Assembly (NCBI GenBank): GCA_003165115.1
Contig: PLSJ01000449.1
Span: forward strand, 7,317 to 24,299
Length of the DNA stretch: 16,983 bases
Direction of reading: 5' to 3'
Source: Syntrophaceae bacterium
GTDB lineage: Bacteria > Desulfobacterota > Syntrophorhabdia > Syntrophorhabdales > WCHB1-27
Shown: positions 13,532 to 16,983 of the stretch, piece by piece
Position numbering within the stretch: the first letter of the stretch is position 1
How the letters are laid out: each line of letters starts with the position of its first letter
Position numbers and translations under genes: made by a program
The notes under the pieces: generated by a model
What the model saw: the letters and a program-made list of their open reading frames with translations, nothing else
Databases searched by the model: none
Told to the model about the DNA's origin: nothing

Positions 13532-14410
13532 ATGCCTGCATGCCCTTCATGCAATGATGCAAATACCGCATCCGTTTTCAGGAAGAATGAATTCCCCTAT
13601 CATCGGTGCCGGAGATGTCAGTCCCTCTTCGTCGACCTGAAAATGGGTGATAAGGCCGTCCATGAACACTATGGCGAAGCCTATTATGAGAGCGAGACCC
13701 TGGCTGAAAAAGGAAGACGAGGTTACCCGTCCTACCGTGCCAGCTATGCGTCGCTGACGGACGGATTTCGCAAGAAGCTCGACTTCGTCCGGAAATATGT
13801 ATCCGGGGGGAGGCTTCTGGACGCAGGCGCCGCTTACGGTTTTTTCCTCAAAGGGGCAGAACCGCACTTTGAAGGCGAAGGTATCGATATAAGCAATTTT
13901 GCGGCGATTGTCGCCCAGCGCGAATTCAATGTCCGGGTGAAAGTTGGCGATATTGAACGTGTGGATGCTCCCGATGGAAGTTTCGATGTGGTCGTCATGT
14001 GGGATATCATCGAACATATCATCCGCCCGATAAAGGCATTGACGGAAGTGGCCCGCGTTCTCAAGCCGGGAGGGTATCTTTTTGTCAGCACGGACGATGC
14101 CTCGAACTGGCTGCCGAAACTTCTGGGCAAGCGTTGGTGGTCATTGGGGGCACCAATGCATCTGTGCCACTTTTCAAAACGAGGGCTCGCCATCATCTGT
14201 GAACGGGCGGGACTCGGGTTGCCCGCGTTTTTCTCCGATCCACGGGAATATACACTCCCGGAAATCATTAAACATTTTGGTGTTTCTTATGAAAGCAATT
14301 TTCTCAAGAGCATCGGCTTAACCCTCGAGAAATCTCTCGTAAACAAGTTCGTCGTCCGTATGGCGCGTCCCGAACAGTTTATCGCCGTTATCCAAAAACC
14401 CGCGACTTGA
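13532..14410 (+). CDS. Class I SAM-dependent methyltransferase with N-terminal zinc ribbon (Methyltransf_23-like)
   Basis: This 292-residue protein opens with a compact four-cysteine zinc ribbon, C4-P-S-C7 and C26-R-R-C29, followed by Y-G-E-A-Y-Y, a common linker in this group. The SAM loop reads R-L-L-D-A-G-A-A-Y-G at about 94-103, with Ala where many relatives have Cys-Gly; this variant is common in the family and probably active. G-I-D-I-S near 117-121 gives the ribose contact, W-D-I-I-E-H-I at 157-163 is the motif after strand 4, and L-K-P-G-G is at 177-181. F-S-K-R-G-L near 195-210 is also typical. It is the sixth methyltransferase gene in the window and the second with two clear Cys-x-x-Cys pairs. 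It starts one base after the previous stop. The acceptor is unknown; a glycan sugar is inferred from its neighbours. Confidence 0.87.
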   Translation: MPACPSCNDANTASVFRKNEFPYHRCRRCQSLFVDLKMGDKAVHEHYGEAYYESETLAEKGRRGYPSYRASYASLTDGFRKKLDFVRKYVSGGRLLDAGAAYGFFLKGAEPHFEGEGIDISNFAAIVAQREFNVRVKVGDIERVDAPDGSFDVVVMWDIIEHIIRPIKALTEVARVLKPGGYLFVSTDDASNWLPKLLGKRWWSLGAPMHLCHFSKRGLAIICERAGLGLPAFFSDPREYTLPEIIKHFGVSYESNFLKSIGLTLEKSLVNKFVVRMARPEQFIAVIQKPAT

Positions 14411-14419
14411 AGAAGAATT

Positions 14420-15130
14420 GTGAAGACGCTCCTTATCATACCCGCTCATAATGAAGAGAAATGCCTGCCGGGTCTGCTGGAAGAAGTGCGCCGGGCAGGC
14501 TACGATGCCGTCGTCGTCAACGACGCTTCCTCCGACGCGACGGAGTTGTTGGCCAGGACAGCCGGATTCTCCGTGCTCTGTCTCCCCGTGAATCTCGGCA
14601 TCGGCGGAGGAGTGCAGACCGGCTTCATCTATGCCTTGCGCAATGGCTACGACGTTGTCGTCCAGGTGGATGGCGACGGGCAGCACGATCCCGGAGAGGT
14701 TCCCCGGGTCATCGGCCCTATCGCCGCGGGTGAGGCGGACTGCGTTGTCGGTTCCCGTTATATGCCCGCGGCCCCCGATACAGGGTATAAGACGCCTTTT
14801 GCCAGGCGGATGGGCATGTACTTTTCTACGGCCATCCTGCAGTTGGCTACGGGCTTACGCATCCATGACACCACCTCCGGCTTCCGCGCACTCAACAGGG
14901 CCGCCTTCGGCTTCTTCGCCAGGGAGTATCCGGTCGACCACCCGGAAGCAGAGTCGCTGCTCTTGCTGCACCAGGCTGGCTTTCGCGTCCTAGAGGTTCC
15001 CGTCAGGATGCGTGGCCGCGCAGGTGGGCAATCGCTTTTTACCTTCTTCCGTGCCATTCTTTATCCCCTGCGGGTGATCATAGGGTTCATGGGCATTGTC
15101 TTCAAAACATCCCGGAGGCAACAGAGTTGA
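14420..15130 (+). CDS. GT2 glycosyltransferase, polyprenyl-phosphate sugar synthase type (DPM1/GtrB-like)
   Basis: The gene starts at GTG 14420, 9 bases after the previous stop and behind an AGAAGAA stretch. The 236-residue product has the compact GT-A layout of dolichyl/undecaprenyl-phosphate sugar synthases: I-P-A-H-N-E-E at 7-13, V-N-D-A-S-S-D at 33-39, N-L-G-I-G-G-G at 58-64, Q-V-D-G-D-G-Q-H-D at 82-90 as the metal-binding DXD region, G-S-R-Y at 111-114, and D-T-T-S-G-F-R-A near 155-162 where the family keeps its acceptor-side motif. The C-terminal end is hydrophobic and basic (Y-P-L-R-V-I-I-G-F-M-G) and probably lies on the membrane, but there are no full membrane helices as in GtrB proper. 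The family loads a sugar onto polyprenyl phosphate at the cytoplasmic face for later transfer outside. The adjacent DUF2304 and GT-C genes support that role. The sugar is unknown. Confidence 0.88.
   Translation: MKTLLIIPAHNEEKCLPGLLEEVRRAGYDAVVVNDASSDATELLARTAGFSVLCLPVNLGIGGGVQTGFIYALRNGYDVVVQVDGDGQHDPGEVPRVIGPIAAGEADCVVGSRYMPAAPDTGYKTPFARRMGMYFSTAILQLATGLRIHDTTSGFRALNRAAFGFFAREYPVDHPEAESLLLLHQAGFRVLEVPVRMRGRAGGQSLFTFFRAILYPLRVIIGFMGIVFKTSRRQQS
15114..15118 (+). promoter_or_regulatory. Strong ribosome binding site deciding a TTG start
   Basis: GGAGG lies inside the end of the upstream GT2 gene, 8 bases before TTG 15127. This is the best Shine-Dalgarno match I noticed in the window and supports TTG as the start of the DUF2304 gene. 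Confidence 0.7.
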
Positions 15131-15819
15131 CGACATTTTCTTTCGCCGTGCAGAGCACCTGCGTTGGGGTGCTTGCCCTTCTCTTTGGCTACACCCTCTG
15201 GCTCATGCGATCCGGCCGACTCAGCGCGCACGTCACCGTACGCTGGGTCCTGGCTGAAAGCGCAGCCTTTCTGGCTGTGCTTCTGTGGCGGTGGTTACCC
15301 ATGTTCAGCTACACTTCGAGCCTGGGTGATCGCGAGCTATTGGTGGTTCTGGCGGTGATTTTTTTCTCCCTTATCGCCTTCCTGATCCTTGACTGCCTCG
15401 TACGCATATCAACCCATACCCATCAAATCAAGCTGCTGACACAGGAATTGGCGCTGTTGCGAAAATGCACCGAGCCGGATTGTTTCCAGCGCGAGGAGCG
15501 GTATTCCTCTCATGATGATGCGGCACTCCGTTGCCAGGCCGATCCTTTACCCAAAAAAATCGAAGCACATAATGAGAAATTTGCCTGCGCTACCGGTAAG
15601 GCTTCCTCATTATCGGGAAGTATATATATGATTCATCCCTACAGAAACCTGGTAAACCGGTTACTTCTATCGGTTTACCTATTGTGGCTGGCGGGCATCT
15701 TGATCCTGGCATGGGGAACCGCACCGTATATAATTCTACCTTGGGTCATCGTGCCACGGCCGCCGGAGTGGTTAACTTCTTTTGCAAGGCTTGTCTTCTT
15801 TCGTGACTACATCTTTTAG
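15127..15819 (+). CDS. DUF2304 membrane protein with a long C-terminal extension
   Basis: The gene starts at TTG 15127, overlapping the upstream TGA (TTGA) behind a clear GGAGG. Residues 1-112 look like DUF2304, a small membrane protein often found beside polyprenyl-phosphate GT2 genes: membrane helices at about 6-28, 40-57 and 69-92, then the amphipathic end I-K-L-L-T-Q-E-L-A-L-L at 101-111. The family is usually about 110-130 residues, but this protein continues to 230. The extra part has a polar stretch with four cysteines (C114, C119, C136, C154), then a hydrophobic stretch at about 178-209 that could form one long or two short helices, ending R-P-P-E-W. Its role is unknown; by position it may help flip or present a lipid-linked sugar, as GtrA does. 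An internal ATG at 15628 could also start a separate 63-residue peptide. It overlaps the following gene by 17 bases. Confidence 0.72.
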   Translation: MTTFSFAVQSTCVGVLALLFGYTLWLMRSGRLSAHVTVRWVLAESAAFLAVLLWRWLPMFSYTSSLGDRELLVVLAVIFFSLIAFLILDCLVRISTHTHQIKLLTQELALLRKCTEPDCFQREERYSSHDDAALRCQADPLPKKIEAHNEKFACATGKASSLSGSIYMIHPYRNLVNRLLLSVYLLWLAGILILAWGTAPYIILPWVIVPRPPEWLTSFARLVFFRDYIF

Positions 15820-16983
15820 CCTTTCCTTCGGCCTGATTCTGGTCTCAGCCATGGCGCTGGCATCGCTTTACGTACTGGTCTCATGGAGCGCGGGGCGTCT
15901 CTTGTTGAAGAAGAGCCCTGCCCGCGATGGACTGGCTATACCCTTCACGCTGGGGCACGCGGTCTTGGGGCTTTTGATTCAACTGATTGCCGTTGCCGGC
16001 CTTCTTTGGTGGTATGTCCTCTTGCCGCTATTTGCCGCAACAGTGTGGATCGGCCTTAGACAGAGTCCCTTGCCCCGATTCGAGTGGACATGGGAGAGTT
16101 GGTTACCGAAACATAGGATGACATATGTTCTGATGTTTGCGGTGGCGTTACTTTCGGCCATGCTCGCAACGGCCGCACTGACTTACCCCGGCACGGATGC
16201 CCTGGCGTATTACATGGCCCAGCCAAAACTAATGGCGGCTACAGGTCATTATACGCCTCTTCCGGGTTACCTGGAGATAGGGTTCACCGCAATGCCGGCG
16301 ACCGCGGAGATGCCCTACGCGGCCATGTATGCTCTCGGCGGTGACGCAATCGGCCTTGTCGCTTCCAAGCTGTCCATGTGGCCGGTTTTTCTTGCCGTTC
16401 TCTTGTTGCTCTGGCGGTGCGCCAGAGGCATAGGGCTGTCGGTGGATGCGGCCTGGATGTTTATTGCTTGCGGTGCTACGAGCACGGCCGTCACATTGGT
16501 CGCCTGGGACGGAAAAACCGATTTGATAGGCTTGATGTACGCCCTGGGGGCGGTTCTTTGGATTCCCGGGCTGCTTTCATCGAAGCCGGATCGACGCCAA
16601 TGCTGGCTGTTCGGTTTTTTATCTGCCTGTGCGATCGTGGCCAAGCTTTCCTATGCGCTCATCCTGCCATTCCTTCTGGGCGTTCCGCTGTTCTTCCTGT
16701 GGTGCAAACAAAGGACAATATTATTCCGCGTCCTCGCTATCGCGGGCCTGGCAGCCTGTTTTACCCTGGCGCTGGGCTGGTGGGTCAAAAACTACTCCCT
16801 TTTCGGCGATCCCTTTGCGCCGGTCCTGACGCTCCGTGAGAACACGCCTAGGTTCAACCTGGTGCAAGCCTTCTTCAGTGCGGATAGCACCCGCTGGATG
16901 CTGACGACCTACCCGCTTGCGCTGACCTTTGGCCTCTATCCCATGCAGCATGGAGGCATATCCCCTCTGTGGCTGATGCTGGT
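15803..16983 (+). CDS. Polytopic membrane protein, GT-C/GT39-like glycosyltransferase (3' end outside window)
   Basis: An open frame runs from GTG 15803 to the right edge, giving 393 codons without a stop. GTG 15803 makes a first membrane helix complete (F-S-L-S-F-G-L-I-L-V-S); ATG 15851 is a later candidate, and neither has a strong ribosome binding site. At least eight hydrophobic segments are visible. After the third, the periplasmic loop reads P-G-T-D-A-L-A-Y-Y-M-A-Q-P-K-L-M, then A-T-A-E-M-P-Y-A-A-M-Y-A-L-G-G-D-A. This matches the 'D-x-x-x-Y-H-x-x-x-P-K' and 'E-x-x-Y' layout of GT39-like membrane glycosyltransferases, where the early Asp is the catalytic residue. L-F-G-D-P-F-A-P-V near residue 340 is another family-like loop. 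Such enzymes take a sugar from a polyprenyl phosphate outside the inner membrane. It probably forms a unit with the two genes before it. The substrate is unknown and the C-terminus is not visible. Confidence 0.75.
   Translation, partial: MTTSFSLSFGLILVSAMALASLYVLVSWSAGRLLLKKSPARDGLAIPFTLGHAVLGLLIQLIAVAGLLWWYVLLPLFAATVWIGLRQSPLPRFEWTWESWLPKHRMTYVLMFAVALLSAMLATAALTYPGTDALAYYMAQPKLMAATGHYTPLPGYLEIGFTAMPATAEMPYAAMYALGGDAIGLVASKLSMWPVFLAVLLLLWRCARGIGLSVDAAWMFIACGATSTAVTLVAWDGKTDLIGLMYALGAVLWIPGLLSSKPDRRQCWLFGFLSACAIVAKLSYALILPFLLGVPLFFLWCKQRTILFRVLAIAGLAACFTLALGWWVKNYSLFGDPFAPVLTLRENTPRFNLVQAFFSADSTRWMLTTYPLALTFGLYPMQHGGISPLWLML

Noticed and set aside
15651..15679. Perfect 9-bp inverted repeat with an 11-base loop inside the DUF2304 gene
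   Set aside because: No T run follows, so it is not a terminator. About one such repeat with a short loop is expected by chance in 17 kb.

Overview
The window is a densely packed, all-plus-strand block of a surface-polysaccharide (O-antigen or exopolysaccharide) gene cluster. It holds 15 protein genes; neighbours mostly overlap by 1-20 bases or are separated by under 15, and there is no untranslated gap over 300 bases. No rRNA, tRNA, insertion sequence, CRISPR array or convincing internal terminator was seen. GC content looks like the mid-to-high 50s percent. The gene types fit a Gram-negative bacterium, perhaps of the old Deltaproteobacteria, but nothing in the window fixes the taxon, so that is inference only.

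Layout. 1-378 is the 3' end of a Wzt-type ABC exporter ATPase, its carbohydrate-recognition domain. It is followed by a TylF-like methyltransferase (387-1244), a zinc-ribbon methyltransferase (1248-2237), an AsnB-type amidotransferase (2237-4195) and two more methyltransferases (4192-5214, 5195-5932). Next come three glycosyltransferase genes: a GT-B enzyme carrying a long array of 15-residue repeats (5913-8096), a GT2 plus GT-B fusion (8096-10318) and a GT4 enzyme (10315-11565). A PseC-like sugar aminotransferase (11565-12755) and two further methyltransferases (12760-13530, 13532-14410) follow. The window ends with a polyprenyl-phosphate-type GT2 (14420-15130), a DUF2304 membrane protein with an unusual C-terminal extension (15127-15819) and the start of a polytopic GT-C-like membrane glycosyltransferase that runs off the right edge (15803 onward).

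Working together (inference). The three cytoplasmic glycosyltransferase genes would build a glycan on a lipid carrier. The aminotransferase, AsnB-like enzyme and six methyltransferases would make amino, amide and methyl modifications, and the Wzm/Wzt exporter would recognise the finished chain and move it across the inner membrane. The last three genes look like a separate GtrABC-like module: a lipid-linked sugar synthase, a small membrane protein and a periplasmic GT-C transferase that would decorate the glycan after export.

The most unusual feature is in the 5913-8096 gene. Sixteen head-to-tail 15-residue units (DNA 7284-8003, exactly 45 bp each) follow the catalytic domain. They show the pattern L-L-D-R-A-x-x-L-N-D-P-x-V-F-x and higher-order two-unit and three-unit periods. 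I do not recognise this as a named repeat family; it looks like a short-helix solenoid and could be a scaffold or a length-measuring rod.
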